DNA of 64,000 nt. It comes from Synechococcus sp. PCC 7336 (lineage in GTDB: Bacteria; Cyanobacteriota; Cyanobacteriia; Thermostichales; PCC-7336). The position numbers and the translations under genes are program-made. Within the stretch, counting starts at the first letter, position 1, and the number at the start of each line of letters is the position of its first letter. The stretch lies in NCBI RefSeq assembly GCF_000332275.1, contig NZ_CM001776.1:1969268-2033267 (forward strand), written 5' to 3'. Below, piece after piece: positions 1 to 9,900 of the stretch. The notes below the pieces were generated by a model. The model ran no database searches and was not told the DNA's origin. It saw nothing but the letters and a program-made list of their open reading frames with translations.

Positions 1-1
1 C

Positions 2-466
2 GAAACTCTGTTGGGCTTAGCCGGTCCGTCTGCTCCCATTGGCCTCCCTCTGACAGTGGTCGATCCGTATCAGGCCCATGCCCTGAGCCCTGTTGACATC
101 CTCTACCTCCCCCTGGCAGAAATTGAAGCTTCGAATGAATTAGCAGCGGGCCTGTGCCGCCAAATGATGGCCCGCCTGCGCCAAGCAGAGGCATGGCTGG
201 CCCTCTCGGGCAAGCGCCCCGTCTCCCAACGCTTGCGTCATTTGCTGACTCTATTGGCTGACGACTTCGGTCAGGAACAGGAGGGCCGCACTCGCATTGC
301 CGTGCGCCTCACCCACCAGCAACTGGCCAATGCGATCGGGACCACCCGCGTCACCGTGACTCGCCTGCTGAGTGCTTTCCGCAAAGAAAACTGGTTGGTG
401 TTCGACCCACAGCGTCACATCGTTGTCGATCGCGCTCGGCTAGAACATCAAAGTTGGAGGAGCTAG
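2..466 (+). CDS. Crp/Fnr-family transcriptional regulator, C-terminal part (5' end outside window)
   Basis: The reading frame is open to the first bases of the window, so only the C-terminal ~154 residues are seen. The TTG at position 11 is probably not the real start. The fragment holds the end of an effector-binding domain, the dimer helix, and a winged helix-turn-helix with the motif LTHQQLANAIGTTRVTVTRL, very like the DNA-recognition helices of cyanobacterial Crp/NtcA-type regulators. Proteins of this family bind a small ligand in an N-terminal cyclic-nucleotide-type fold, which cannot be judged here, and bind palindromic promoters as dimers. The next gene, acsA, starts 132 bp downstream on the same strand. 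No terminator is obvious between them, but co-transcription is not established. NtcA itself is possible but less likely, because the sequence around the HTH is not identical to that family. Confidence 0.85.
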   Translation, partial: ETLLGLAGPSAPIGLPLTVVDPYQAHALSPVDILYLPLAEIEASNELAAGLCRQMMARLRQAEAWLALSGKRPVSQRLRHLLTLLADDFGQEQEGRTRIAVRLTHQQLANAIGTTRVTVTRLLSAFRKENWLVFDPQRHIVVDRARLEHQSWRS

Positions 467-598
467 GGGGCAGCAAGTACGAGATCGGGCAGGATCGCCC
501 ATTGGCTGCCAACGAGAAGCTCGTCGCAACAAAACGTTTCCTCAGCCCTAAAACACAGCCTTTAAGATCGGGAATCGAACTCTAGCGTTGGCTATCCC

Positions 599-2560
599 AT
601 GAGCGCAACTGCCGATTCCAGTGCAATTGAATCTGTCCTGCAGGAAGATCGCAGCTTCGAGCCGCCAGCAGAATTTGCGGCGCAGGCGCGCGTGCAGGCC
701 CAACAATTTTGGGACATGACTGAGGCGGCTAAGGCCGATCCCGAGCAATTTTGGGGGGAGTTGGCCGAGCGAGAATTGCACTGGTTCCAGCCTTGGGAAA
801 AGGTACTGGACTGGAACCTTCCTTTTGCCAAATGGTTTGTCGGAGGCAAGCTGAATCTGTCTTATAACTGCCTCGATCGCCATCTCGACTCTCCCCGCCG
901 CAACAAAGCCGCCCTGATCTGGGAAGGAGAACCCGGCGACTCCCGCACCCTCACCTATGCCCAGCTCCATCGCGAAGTGTGTCAGTTTGCCAATGCGCTG
1001 AAATCTCTAGGGGTGCAAAAGGGCGATCGCGTTGGCATTTATCTGCCAATGATCCCCGAAGCGGCGATCGCCATGTTGGCCTGCGCCCGGATTGGGGCAG
1101 CCCATTCGGTGATTTTTGGGGGGTTTAGTGCCGAGGCATTGCGCGATCGCCTCAACGATGCCGAGGCCAAAGCGGTGATTACCGCCGATGGCGGCTTCCG
1201 CAAAGACAAAATTGTTTCCCTCAAGCCCCAAGTGGATCTGGCCCTAGCGGACGGCAAAGCTCCCTCGGTCGAGAGCGTGCTGGTGGTACGGCGAACCCAG
1301 CAGGCAATTGAGATGGTGCAGGGGCGAGACCATTGGTGGCACGAGTTGCAACCGCAGATGAGCGCCGATTGTCCCGCCGAGGTGATGGACAGCGAAGACC
1401 TCCTATTCATCCTCTATACCTCTGGCACCACCGGTACCCCCAAGGGTGTGGTTCACACCACAGGCGGCTACAACCTTTACACCCACATGACGACCCAATG
1501 GGTGTTCGACCTGAAAGAGACCGACGTGTACTGGTGTACTGCCGATGTGGGTTGGATTACGGGGCACAGCTACATCGTTTACGGTCCCCTCTCCAACGGT
1601 GCAACCTCAGTCATGTTCGAAGGGGCTCCCCGTCCGTCGAAGCCCGGTGCCCTTTGGGAAGTGGTGGAAAAGTACGGCGTCAATATCTTTTACACGGCTC
1701 CGACGGCCATTCGGACCTTTATCAAGGCAGGAGAAGACATTCCCAAGCAATACAATTTGTCTTCCCTCAGACTGCTCGGAACGGTGGGGGAACCCATCAA
1801 CCCGGATGTTTGGATGTGGTACCGACGCGTCATTGGGGGCGATCGCTGTCCCATTGTCGATACTTGGTGGCAAACGGAAACCGGCGGGATCGCCATTACT
1901 ACCCTGCCCGGTGCCGCTGCCTCGAAACCGGGCGCTGCTGGCTTTCCCCTACCCGGCATTCAAACGGATATTGTCGATCGCGCGGGCAACTCCGTGCCTG
2001 CCAACCGAGGCGGACTGCTGGCAATTCGCGCCCCTTGGCCGGGGATGCTGCGCAATGTCTACGGCGACCCCGAACGGTTTCGGCGCACCTATTTCGGCAC
2101 GATTGAGGGGGTTTACTTCGCTGGAGATGGGGCACGCAAGGATGAAGAGGGCTACCACTGGATTATGGGTCGCGTCGATGACGTGATTAATGTCTCCGGC
2201 CACCGCCTGGGCACGATGGAAGTCGAGTCGGCCTTGGTTTCCCATCCAGCGGTGGCAGAGGCTGCCGTGGTGGGTCGTCCCGATGACTTGAAGGGAGAAG
2301 CGATCGCGGCGTTTGTCACCTTAGAAGGAACGCAGCAAGGATCGAACAGTCTGGCGGACGAGCTCAAACAGCATGTGGTGAAGGAAATTGGGGCGATCGC
2401 CCGTCCCAGCGAGATTCACTTTACCGAGGCGCTGCCCAAGACGCGATCGGGCAAGATTATGCGCCGCTTGCTGCGCAATTTGGCTGCTGGGGAAGCCATT
2501 GCGGGCGATACCTCCACCCTCGAAGATCGTTCGGTACTTGAAAGTTTGCGATTGTCTTAG
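599..2560 (+). CDS. acsA: Acetate-CoA ligase (AMP-forming acetyl-CoA synthetase)
   Basis: The 653 residues match the usual length of bacterial acetyl-CoA synthetase, which activates acetate with ATP and CoA through acetyl-AMP in the cytoplasm. The N-terminal ACS cap is seen at about residues 30-90. The adenylate-forming P-loop motif [19 protein letters not shown] lies near residue 270. The substrate-pocket segment [10 protein letters not shown] lies near 420. The C-terminal hinge and catalytic lysine segment [11 protein letters not shown], the lysine normally controlled by acetylation, is near 615. All key motifs are intact. The ATG at 599 begins the family-like N-terminus; no strong ribosome-binding site is visible. 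The gene stands alone between a Crp-type regulator and petH. Confidence 0.97.
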   Translation: MSATADSSAIESVLQEDRSFEPPAEFAAQARVQAQQFWDMTEAAKADPEQFWGELAERELHWFQPWEKVLDWNLPFAKWFVGGKLNLSYNCLDRHLDSPRRNKAALIWEGEPGDSRTLTYAQLHREVCQFANALKSLGVQKGDRVGIYLPMIPEAAIAMLACARIGAAHSVIFGGFSAEALRDRLNDAEAKAVITADGGFRKDKIVSLKPQVDLALADGKAPSVESVLVVRRTQQAIEMVQGRDHWWHELQPQMSADCPAEVMDSEDLLFILYTSGTTGTPKGVVHTTGGYNLYTHMTTQWVFDLKETDVYWCTADVGWITGHSYIVYGPLSNGATSVMFEGAPRPSKPGALWEVVEKYGVNIFYTAPTAIRTFIKAGEDIPKQYNLSSLRLLGTVGEPINPDVWMWYRRVIGGDRCPIVDTWWQTETGGIAITTLPGAAASKPGAAGFPLPGIQTDIVDRAGNSVPANRGGLLAIRAPWPGMLRNVYGDPERFRRTYFGTIEGVYFAGDGARKDEEGYHWIMGRVDDVINVSGHRLGTMEVESALVSHPAVAEAAVVGRPDDLKGEAIAAFVTLEGTQQGSNSLADELKQHVVKEIGAIARPSEIHFTEALPKTRSGKIMRRLLRNLAAGEAIAGDTSTLEDRSVLESLRLS

Positions 2561-2833
2561 CAATTGGCAATCAAACTGATATTCGCCGCAGAGGGGATCG
2601 GCAGGGATCGCCGAGACAGTTTCGGGTTTGGCAGCATTCCCCAGCGAGGTCCGACTGCGATCGGCAGAGCGTGACTTCAGTAACCCAAAAGTGCTAGAAG
2701 AAACAGTATTGTGTCTATCGACCATCCGTTGCGGCGATCACGTCTGTGAGTATCCGTTGGGTGGATTTGCTCTCGCAACAGTGTCTGTTGCCCCTATAGA
2801 CTTTCCAGTAACCGCCAGGAGAGAACAAGACCA

Positions 2834-3730
2834 ATGGCTGATTCACAAGTTGTAGACAAGAAATCACTGCAGGTTAATAAATATCGCCCCAAAGACCCGT
2901 ATGTGGCTAAAGCCCTAGAGAACTACCCCCTTGTTAAAGATGGGGCTCCTGGCGATACCCGCCATATTGTGATTGACCTAGAAGGCAGCGGTATCGAGTA
3001 CGTCGAAGGTCAAAGCTTGGGAGTGGTTCCCCCCGGCGCCGACGAGAATGGCAAGCCCCACAAGCTGCGCCTGTATTCCATTGCTTCTAGCCGCTACGGC
3101 GACGATGGCGATCGCAAGACCGTTTCTTTCAGCATCAAGCGTCTGGTCTACAGTCACCCCGATACTGGCGAAGAGGTGCGCGGCGTCTGCTCGAACTTCC
3201 TGTGCGATCTCAACCCCGGCGACGATGTCATGTTGACCGGCCCTGTGGGCAAGACTTTCCTGTTGCCCAACAATTTAGACTCCACCATTATTTTGATTGC
3301 GACGGGCACTGGCATTGCCCCTTTCCGGGCCTTTATCCGCCACCTGTTTGACGAGCGGGGCGATTTTAGAGGCAAGATTTGGCTGTTCTTTGGCGTGCCT
3401 ACTTCCTCTACTATCTTGTACTACGAGGATCTGGAGGAGTATGCCCAGCGCTTCCCCGATAACTTCAAGGTGGATTACGCCATCAGTCGCGAGCAGAAGA
3501 CGGCTGACGGCAAGAAGATGTACGTGCAGAACCGCATGGCTGACTACACTGACGAGTTGTGGGAGTTGTTAAAGAAGGACAACACCTACACTTACATTTG
3601 CGGCCTCAAGGGCATGGAAGACGGCATCAACGAGATTATGGGACCTAAAGCTGAGACTGAAGGGAAGGATTGGGTTGAGTTTCAGCGCGCGTTGAAGAAG
3701 TCTGACAATTGGCACGAAGAGACTTACTAA
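2834..3730 (+). CDS. petH: Ferredoxin-NADP(+) reductase, short two-domain form
   Basis: This is a plant-type FNR of 298 residues, which passes electrons from reduced ferredoxin to NADP+ at the thylakoid surface. The FAD-binding barrel carries RLYSIASSRYG (about residue 78) and the GVCSNFLCDL segment. The NADP-binding half carries the GTGIAPFRAF loop (about 157), FFGVPTSSTILYY, CGLKGMEDGI and a terminal tyrosine, EETY, which stacks on FAD in this family. Most phycobilisome-containing cyanobacteria have an FNR near 400 residues with an N-terminal CpcD-like linker domain. Here the protein begins directly with a short leader and the FAD domain. The 272-bp upstream gap was read in all forward frames and shows no CpcD-like coding. 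AGGAG lies 12 nt before the ATG. A repeat element follows the stop codon. Confidence 0.97.
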   Translation: MADSQVVDKKSLQVNKYRPKDPYVAKALENYPLVKDGAPGDTRHIVIDLEGSGIEYVEGQSLGVVPPGADENGKPHKLRLYSIASSRYGDDGDRKTVSFSIKRLVYSHPDTGEEVRGVCSNFLCDLNPGDDVMLTGPVGKTFLLPNNLDSTIILIATGTGIAPFRAFIRHLFDERGDFRGKIWLFFGVPTSSTILYYEDLEEYAQRFPDNFKVDYAISREQKTADGKKMYVQNRMADYTDELWELLKKDNTYTYICGLKGMEDGINEIMGPKAETEGKDWVEFQRALKKSDNWHEETY

Positions 3731-3770
3731 ATCCCTCGGGCTGCCCCCTCTGTTCAGTTGGAAACCCCTG

Positions 3771-4014
3771 CTCGATCTAGATACTGCTGGCCAATTTAAC
3801 ATTTAGAAATATTGGCATGGTGCAAGTCCTCTGCATGGCCCTCACCCCCGGCCCCTCTCCCAAACTTGGGAGAGGGGAGAAACAGCCGAAAATCCTTACG
3901 GGGCCTTGTTCCCCTGCCCCCAAAGTTAGGGGAAGGGGGCCACAGGCATCTAGACAAATGGCCAATGTTTCGGAATATGAATTTCGCCAGCAGCATCGAT
4001 CTAGAAGGCAGGGG
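3771..4014. repeat. Palindromic MITE-like repeat element (copy D)
   Basis: The outer arms are imperfect inverted repeats. The left arm (3771-3815) runs from CTCGATCTAG through GCTGGCC to AAATATTGGC; the right arm (3961-4014) is its approximate reverse complement, with GGCCAATGTTT, GCCAGCAG and CGATCTAGAAG. Inside are two G/C-rich hairpins built on CCTCACCCCCGGCCCCTCTC and CCCCTGCCCCCAAA. The same inner modules recur at 6.65, 44.5 and 61.6 kb. The element fills most of the 330-bp petH-Uma2 gap. ORFs through it are repeat translation, not genes. It may act as a hairpin terminator for the two convergent genes (inference). Confidence 0.75.
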
Positions 4015-4060
4015 TTTTGTCTTGGCGATGCAGCCGAGCGGACAACTATCGCCAATCGCA

Positions 4061-4684
4061 CTACCAAATCTTGCTCAAACTCAATTCGAAGCCGGGTAAT
4101 TCTGGCTCGGCAGAGAGCACTGTAGGGCACTCTACGCACTTAATAGATTGTCTGGGTCGATAGATGTAAACTCGCTGGTTGCGGCGATCGACGAGCCAGC
4201 CCAAGCGACAGCCGGGTTCTGCGATATATTCTTCCAGCTTTTCTTGCAGGGGCTGCAGGTTGTCGGAGGGGGAGCGCAGTTCCACAACAAAGTCCGGGCA
4301 GAGGGGGGCAAATCTCTGCTGCTGGTCGGACTTTAGGGTATTCCAGCGCTGTAAGGACATCCAGGCTGCATCGGGCGATCGCTCGGCTCCCGTCGAGAGT
4401 GTGAAGCCAGCACTGGAGCTGAAGGCTATGCCGCTGCCGTCGCGTTCCGTCCAAGCCCACAACTGGCCTAAAAGGTTGAGTTCGCGGTTACCGGTTTCAG
4501 AACCAGTTGGGGACAAGATTGAAATGACTCCAAGACGATCGCGTTCAATGCGCAGGTCGCGGTTCATCTGACAGAATTCAAAGAACTGCTCGCTAGTCAT
4601 GCGAACGGAGGGGGGAAGCTGAAGGGTGAGGGGGGAGGATGTCACGGTTGGTTGTGGGGGGCGATCGCCAGTCAGCCAGTTCAT
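4061..4684 (-). CDS. Uma2-family (DUF820) PD-(D/E)XK nuclease-fold protein
   Basis: The 207 residues show the typical Uma2 layout: an N-terminal MTSEQFFEFCQMN helix, ERDRLGVISILSPTG, the strand SPDAAWMSLQRW, then CPDFVVELRSPSDN with the conserved acidic residue and VEL core, and WLVDRRNQRVYIYRP near the C-terminus. Uma2 proteins are greatly expanded in cyanobacteria and are predicted restriction-endonuclease-like enzymes, but no clear cellular role is established. The gene is single and convergent with petH. A second Uma2 gene enters at the right edge of the window. The ATG at 4684 gives a short proline-rich N-terminal extension; a start at the downstream Met before TSEQ (about residue 29) is also possible. 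Confidence 0.85.
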   Translation of the reverse strand: MNWLTGDRPPQPTVTSSPLTLQLPPSVRMTSEQFFEFCQMNRDLRIERDRLGVISILSPTGSETGNRELNLLGQLWAWTERDGSGIAFSSSAGFTLSTGAERSPDAAWMSLQRWNTLKSDQQQRFAPLCPDFVVELRSPSDNLQPLQEKLEEYIAEPGCRLGWLVDRRNQRVYIYRPRQSIKCVECPTVLSAEPELPGFELSLSKIW

Positions 4685-4855
4685 CTCTATTCTAGGTTTT
4701 GGATTCCATCTTGCGGCTTACAATCGTACGACATCAAAAGTAAAGAACGTACTTTTCGCGTCGCAGGATAATACCTTTGGGACCGAATCTAGACTTTGCC
4801 CGACCCAAACCATTGAGATTTTTGTCCCTCCAATTGTTGTTTCTAGAGCCGGACT

Positions 4856-6145
4856 ATGGAAAATTCCCTCTTTTCCCAGGCCAGCCAGCAATTAGCCAAG
4901 CCCTTCCAGTACGTTTCGCTGCCGGAAGAAACGCTGGAGATGTTGAAGTATCCGAAAGCCTCCTTAACCGTTTCGATTCCAGTTCGCATGGACGATGGGT
5001 CGTTGCAGGTGTTTCAGGGATATCGGGTGCGCTACAGTACAGTGCGCGGTCCCGGTAAGGGGGGCATTCGCTTCCATCCCAACGTTACGTTGGACGAGGT
5101 CACCAGTCTGGCCTTTTGGATGACGTTTAAATGTGCGGTCGTGGATCTGCCATTTGGCGGCGCCAAGGGGGGAGTGACCCTCAATCCGAAAGAACTGTCG
5201 AAATTCGAGTTAGAGCGCTTGAGTCGGGGCTATATTGACGCGATCGCCGATTTTATCGGTCCAGATGTAGACATTCCCGCGCCAGATGTGTACACGAATC
5301 CGACCATTATGGGCTGGATGATGGACCAATACAGCACCATCTGCCGCCATATCGTGCCGGGGGCCATTACCGGCAAGCCGCTGGCGATGGGAGGTAGTTT
5401 GGGGCGCACCGAGGCGACGGCACGGGGGGCGTTTAATGTCATTAGTACGCTGTTGCCCAAGTTCGATCGCTATCCCGCCTACACCACAGTGGCCGTTCAG
5501 GGGTTTGGCAATGCGGGCGCAATTTTAGCCGAACTCCTGTTTCAGGCAGGATACAAGGTAGTGGCCGTGAGCGATTCCAAGGGAGGGATTTACGCGCCAC
5601 AGGGGCTGGATATTCCCAGTATTCGCTATCAGAAGGAGCAGTCGCGCCGGGTGCAAGCCGTGTATTGCGACGGTAGTGTGTGCAGCATCGTGAAGCACCA
5701 GCAAATCTCCAACGAACAACTGTTGGAATTGGATGTGGATGTGCTGATTCCAGCGGCTTTAGAAAACCAAATTACAGAGGCCAATGCAGCTCGAATCCAG
5801 GCTCCATTTATCTTCGAGGTGGCCAATGGTCCGGTCGCACCGGCTGCCGACGACATTCTGGAGGAGCGAGGGATTTTTGTGATTCCCGATATTTTGGTGA
5901 ATGCGGGTGGGGTGACGGTGAGTTATTTCGAGTGGGTACAAAATCGCGCGGGGCAATATTGGTCGGAGGCAGATGTGAATGGGAAGTTAAAGCAGAAGAT
6001 GGAGGGTGAAACAGAGACGGTGTACCGCTTGAGTAAAGAGAAAGAGATTTCGTTCAGAACGGCGGCTTACGTCCACGCCTTAAACCGCTTGAGTGAGGCG
6101 ATCGCCGCTCGCGGCACGCGCAGCTATTATTTGCGCGCGACGTGA
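4856..6145 (+). CDS. gdhA: Glutamate dehydrogenase (Glu/Leu/Phe/Val dehydrogenase family)
   Basis: The 429 residues match hexameric NAD(P)-dependent glutamate dehydrogenases, which interconvert glutamate with 2-oxoglutarate and ammonia. Visible motifs are GPGKGGIRFHP with the substrate lysine (about residue 62), CAVVDLPFGGAKGGV with the catalytic lysine (about 98), PAPDVYTNPTIMGWMMD (about 142), the Rossmann loop VQGFGNAGAILAELLF (about 214), VLIPAALENQI, and NAGGVTVSYFEWVQN near the C-terminus. All catalytic elements are intact. The gene is monocistronic, with a 171-bp promoter region upstream. The ATG at 4856 fits the family start. Coenzyme preference cannot be settled from motifs alone. 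Confidence 0.96.
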   Translation: MENSLFSQASQQLAKPFQYVSLPEETLEMLKYPKASLTVSIPVRMDDGSLQVFQGYRVRYSTVRGPGKGGIRFHPNVTLDEVTSLAFWMTFKCAVVDLPFGGAKGGVTLNPKELSKFELERLSRGYIDAIADFIGPDVDIPAPDVYTNPTIMGWMMDQYSTICRHIVPGAITGKPLAMGGSLGRTEATARGAFNVISTLLPKFDRYPAYTTVAVQGFGNAGAILAELLFQAGYKVVAVSDSKGGIYAPQGLDIPSIRYQKEQSRRVQAVYCDGSVCSIVKHQQISNEQLLELDVDVLIPAALENQITEANAARIQAPFIFEVANGPVAPAADDILEERGIFVIPDILVNAGGVTVSYFEWVQNRAGQYWSEADVNGKLKQKMEGETETVYRLSKEKEISFRTAAYVHALNRLSEAIAARGTRSYYLRAT

Positions 6146-6219
6146 TGGTAGGTATTGTATGGCTGTGATTGCAAAGCGCTCAAGCTACTATAAACACACC
6201 TATATCGACTCAACCCGTC

Positions 6220-6459
6220 ATGACGATTGTCGTCACAGCCATTTACGAACGCGGAGTCCTCAAACCCACCGAGCCCATCCCCCTTGAAGAGGGCGAGCGG
6301 GTGGAGATTGCTGTTACCTCACAAACATCCTCAATCCAACCAACAGCCCCTGCCGATCTCCTTGCAGCGATCGCCAACCTGCCTTTAGAAAACGAAGCCC
6401 CCTTCTCAGGACAAGACCACGACAGCATTCTCTACCCAGACTCCAACCATTGCCCATGA
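6220..6459 (+). CDS. AF2212/DUF104-type antitoxin of a VapBC-like pair
   Basis: The start ATG at 6220 opens 79 residues beginning MTIVVTAIYERGVLKPTEPI. This is the characteristic AF2212-like/DUF104 opening (a short beta strand, then 'GVLKPLEPLDLPEGE...'). Such small proteins are antitoxins encoded just before PIN-domain toxins. The stop overlaps the next gene's start as ATGA (6456-6459), the usual tight coupling of antitoxin and toxin. The C-terminal half, with LLAAIANLPLENEAPFSGQDH, would be the toxin-binding tail. The antitoxin appears intact although its toxin partner is broken. Upstream Met codons in the same frame (from 6169) are less likely starts because they precede the conserved domain. 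Confidence 0.8.
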   Translation: MTIVVTAIYERGVLKPTEPIPLEEGERVEIAVTSQTSSIQPTAPADLLAAIANLPLENEAPFSGQDHDSILYPDSNHCP

Positions 6460-6933
6460 TTTTTGTGGATACCGGAGCCTGGTATGCCAGCATCGTCCCA
6501 TCTGACAGCAACCATCCAGCCGCAGCAACTGGGTTAGCCCAAAGCACTCAAATCCTGCTGACCACCGATTACGTCATCGACGAAACCCTCACCCTCTTGA
6601 GGGCAAGAAGAGAATCCCAACGAGCAATCGCCCTGGGCGACCTGAGTTCGATGGCGCTGCATGGCCCTCACCCCCGGCCCCTCTCCCTGGGGAGAGGGGA
6701 GCAACAGCCTCAAACCCTCAATCTACCGTTCTGTTCCCCTGCCCCCAAAATTACGGCTGACGCCACGCTTCGCGAGGGGGCTAGGGGATCGAGTCTTCCG
6801 CCAATTCGCCGATAAAGACTGGAGCTTCACCGACTGTTCCAGCAAAGTGGTGGTGGACAATTTAAGCATCGCAACAGCCTTTGCGTTTGACTACCACTTT
6901 CGTCAATTCGGTTCAGTGGTGGTTGTGCTTTAA
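6456..6933 (+). pseudogene. PIN-domain toxin, disrupted by a repeat element
   Basis: The N-terminal half begins at ATG 6456 with MIFVDTGAWYASIVPSD, the first catalytic Asp strand of PIN ribonucleases, then TTDYVIDETLTLLRARRESQ and a conserved acidic residue. At about 6650 the frame runs into a G/C-rich repeat. The PIN fold resumes in a different frame at about 6790 with RVFRQFADKDWSFTDCSSKV and ends at 6933, including the Asp-rich third motif (DWSFTDC) and FAFDYHF. The central ~20 residues expected of the family are missing and the two halves are out of frame, so no functional toxin can be made. In this family the intact protein is an RNase neutralised by the upstream antitoxin. Confidence 0.85.
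6650..6790. repeat. MITE-like palindromic repeat (copy E) inside the PIN toxin gene
   Basis: The core CATGGCCCTCACCCCCGGCC is the same as in the element at 3.8 kb. The sequence continues with CTCTCCC...GGGAGAGGGGAG hairpin arms and a GTTCCCCTGCCCCCAAA module. It also carries CGCCACGCTTCGCGAGG. It separates two halves of a PIN-domain coding sequence, and part of that sequence has been replaced. Exact ends and any target duplication cannot be fixed by eye. Confidence 0.75.
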
Positions 6934-6956
6934 CCCCAAGTACTCTCCATTACCTT

Positions 6957-9900
6957 TTATGCGAGCTCGCCACCATCAACTGCAGAGCTGGCGAGACCAA
7001 GCTCGTAGCCTCCTCCGCCAGGGGTTTCAATCTCGAAGGTATCGCCAGCCTGGACGGTGACTTCGGTACAAGCGGCGATCGCCTCTCTCGATCCATCTCG
7101 TCGTTCAATCCAATTACTCCCCACACAGCCGCTCTCGCCCCCCAACAGTCCTGGCGGCGCGACCTCGCGGTGCCCCGACAAAATCGCCGCCGTCATGGGT
7201 TCTAAAAACCGCACCCGACGAATGACCCCATCCCCTCCCCTGTGCCGACCTTTGCCGCCGCTGCCCCGACGAATAGAAAACTCTTCCAGCCGCACGGGAA
7301 ACCGCCATTCCAACACCTCGGGATCGGTGAGGCGGGAGTTGGTCATGTGGGTTTGAACGGCGTCGGTACCGTCAAATTCAGGACCGGCACCAGAGCCGCC
7401 ACAGATGGTTTCGTAATATTGGTGGCGATCGCTTCCAAACGTGAAGTTATTCATCGTCCCCTGCGCAGCCGCCATGACCCCCAGAGCGCCGTAGATCGCA
7501 TTGGCGATCGCCTGCGAGGTTTCCACATTGCCCGCCACTACTGCTGCTGGATAGTGGGGGTTGAGCATCGAGCCTGCTGGAACCACGATCTCCAAGGGCT
7601 TGAGACAGCCAGCATTGAGGGGGATATCGTCGTCCACTAGGGTGCGAAAGACGTACAGGACGGCAGCTTTTGTGACGGCTAGGGGGGCGTTGAAGTTGCT
7701 GGGCTGTTGGGGAGAAGTGCCGCTGAAATCGATGCGGGCGGTATGGGTGTCGGGATTGAGGCTGGCTTGCACTTGGATTTGGCTGCCCCCATCCATCGGG
7801 TAGCAGTAGGGTTCGCTGGAAAATTCTGAAGCGGCGAGTTTGGCGATCGCCCGTTTTACGGCTGCTTCGGCGTTGTTTTGAACGTGGGTCATGTAGGCTT
7901 GCACGGTGTCTAAGCCAAAGTGATTCACCATTTTGCGCAATTCCTGTACCCCCCGTTTGTTGGCAGCGATTTGGGCTTGCAGATCGGCAATGTTCTGGTT
8001 GGGATTGCGGGCGGGGTGGCGCGTGGCGGTGAGTCGCTGGCGCAGGTCAGCTTCGAGGAATTGTCCGCGATCGACGAGAAGAACGTTGTCGAGTAAGATG
8101 CCTTCTTCTGTCACCGTCTGGCTGTTGGGGGGCATAGAGCCGGGGGTGATGCCGCCGATGTCGGCGTGGTGTCCGCGCGAGGCGACATAAAACAGGATGT
8201 GGCTGCCTGACTGGTCGAATACGGGGGTGATGGCGGTGATATCGGGCAGGTGGGTGCCGCCGTTGTAGGGGTTATTGCTGGCGTAGACTTGGCCCGGTTG
8301 AAGGCGATCGCCTTTATCCCGAATCAGACTTTGCACGCTCTCGCTCATGGAGCCGAGGTGGACGGGGATGTGGGGAGCATTGGCTACGAGTTGGCCGTCG
8401 GCGTCGAATAGGGCACAGGAAAAGTCGAGGCGTTCTTTGATGTTGACGGAGTAGCTGGTGTTTTGCAGCGCCACCCCCATTTCTTCGGCGATCGCCCGAA
8501 ACAAGTTATTGAAAATTTCCAGTAAAACGGGATCGGCGATGTCTTGAGGGCTGGATTGGGAGATCCGCATTTCGCCCGACTCGATCGCGATCGCCTCCAC
8601 GATCGAATCCCCTCGCTCCGTCACAGTGGCCTGCCAACCGGGTTCGATCGCATTGGTTCCAGCCTGTTCAATGACAATCGCGGGACCGTCAATCCGATCG
8701 CCTGCCTGCAACTCTTCGCGGCGATACAGCGGGGTGGGCTGCCATTGAGATGCCATATAGACCGGGACGGTGGCGATAGGTTCGAGTGGAGTGGCGCGAT
8801 GGGCTTTTACCACGGACTCGGCAGGCATCGGCATCCGTCCCACCGACTCGATCGAGAGGGATTCGACGATGAGATCTTTGTCGGGCATGACAAAGCCGTA
8901 GCGCTGGCGGTGGAGGGCTTCAAATTGCGATCGCATCTGCTCCGCATCGCCAAAGTCCACCAATAAAGGCGCGTCGGTGCCGTCATATCTCAAGCGAGCT
9001 TTGGACAACACCTCGATCTGCTCTGCCATCACCCCCTGTTGCAGCAGTTCGTCAGAACCAGCAGCGCCCAATGCCTCTGCACGAATCTCTAAATCCGCGA
9101 TCGCCGCTGGAGCGAGCAGTTCCTCTACCGCCTGCTCTCGCAACACCCGCATATCGGCCAACCCCATCCCGTAGGCGGACAGCACACCCGCATAGGGATG
9201 CACGATAATGCGACGGATACCCAGCGATTGGGCGATCGCGCAAGCATGTTGGCCCCCCGCTCCCCCAAAACAACAGAGGGCATATTCGGTTAAATCGTGG
9301 CCCCGCTGAATGGAGATTTTCTTAATGGCGTTGGCCATTTTTTCCACGGCGATCGCCAAAAAGCCCTGCGCCACTTCCACAGGCGATCGGTCGTTCCCCG
9401 TCTCGGACTGAATGCGATCGGCCAATTCCACAAACTTTTGCTGTACCACCGCCGCATCCAACGGCAGATCTCCATCGGGACCAAAGACGTGAGGGAAAAA
9501 TTGCGGCTGCAGTTTGCCCAGCATGACATTGGCATCGGTGACCGTCAGGGGACCGCCATTGCGATAGCAAGCTGGACCGGGATAAGCCCCAGCCGATTCG
9601 GGACCGACACGATAGCGGGAGCCGTCAAATTGCAGGATGGAGCCGCCCCCTGCAGCAATGGTGTGGATAGACATGACGGGCGATCGCAATCTCACCCCAG
9701 CAATCTCAGTCTCGAAGGCCCGCTCGTACTCACCGCTGTAATGGGACACATCGGTGGAAGTGCCTCCCATATCGAAGCCAATAATTTTGTCTAACCCCGC
9801 CAACTCACAAGTTTTGACCGCCCCCACCACTCCCCCCGCCGGTCCAGATAGAATGCTGTCTTTGCCTTGAAAGAATTGGGCATCTGCTAAGCCGCCATGG

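Noticed and set aside
2628-2855. 75-residue ORF just before petH, considered as a lost CpcD-linker domain
   Set aside because: The sequence has no CpcD-like pattern and is in a different frame from petH.
3812-4125. Two overlapping plus-strand ORFs of ~100 residues after petH
   Set aside because: They are translations of the palindromic repeat element, repeated in similar form at other copies.
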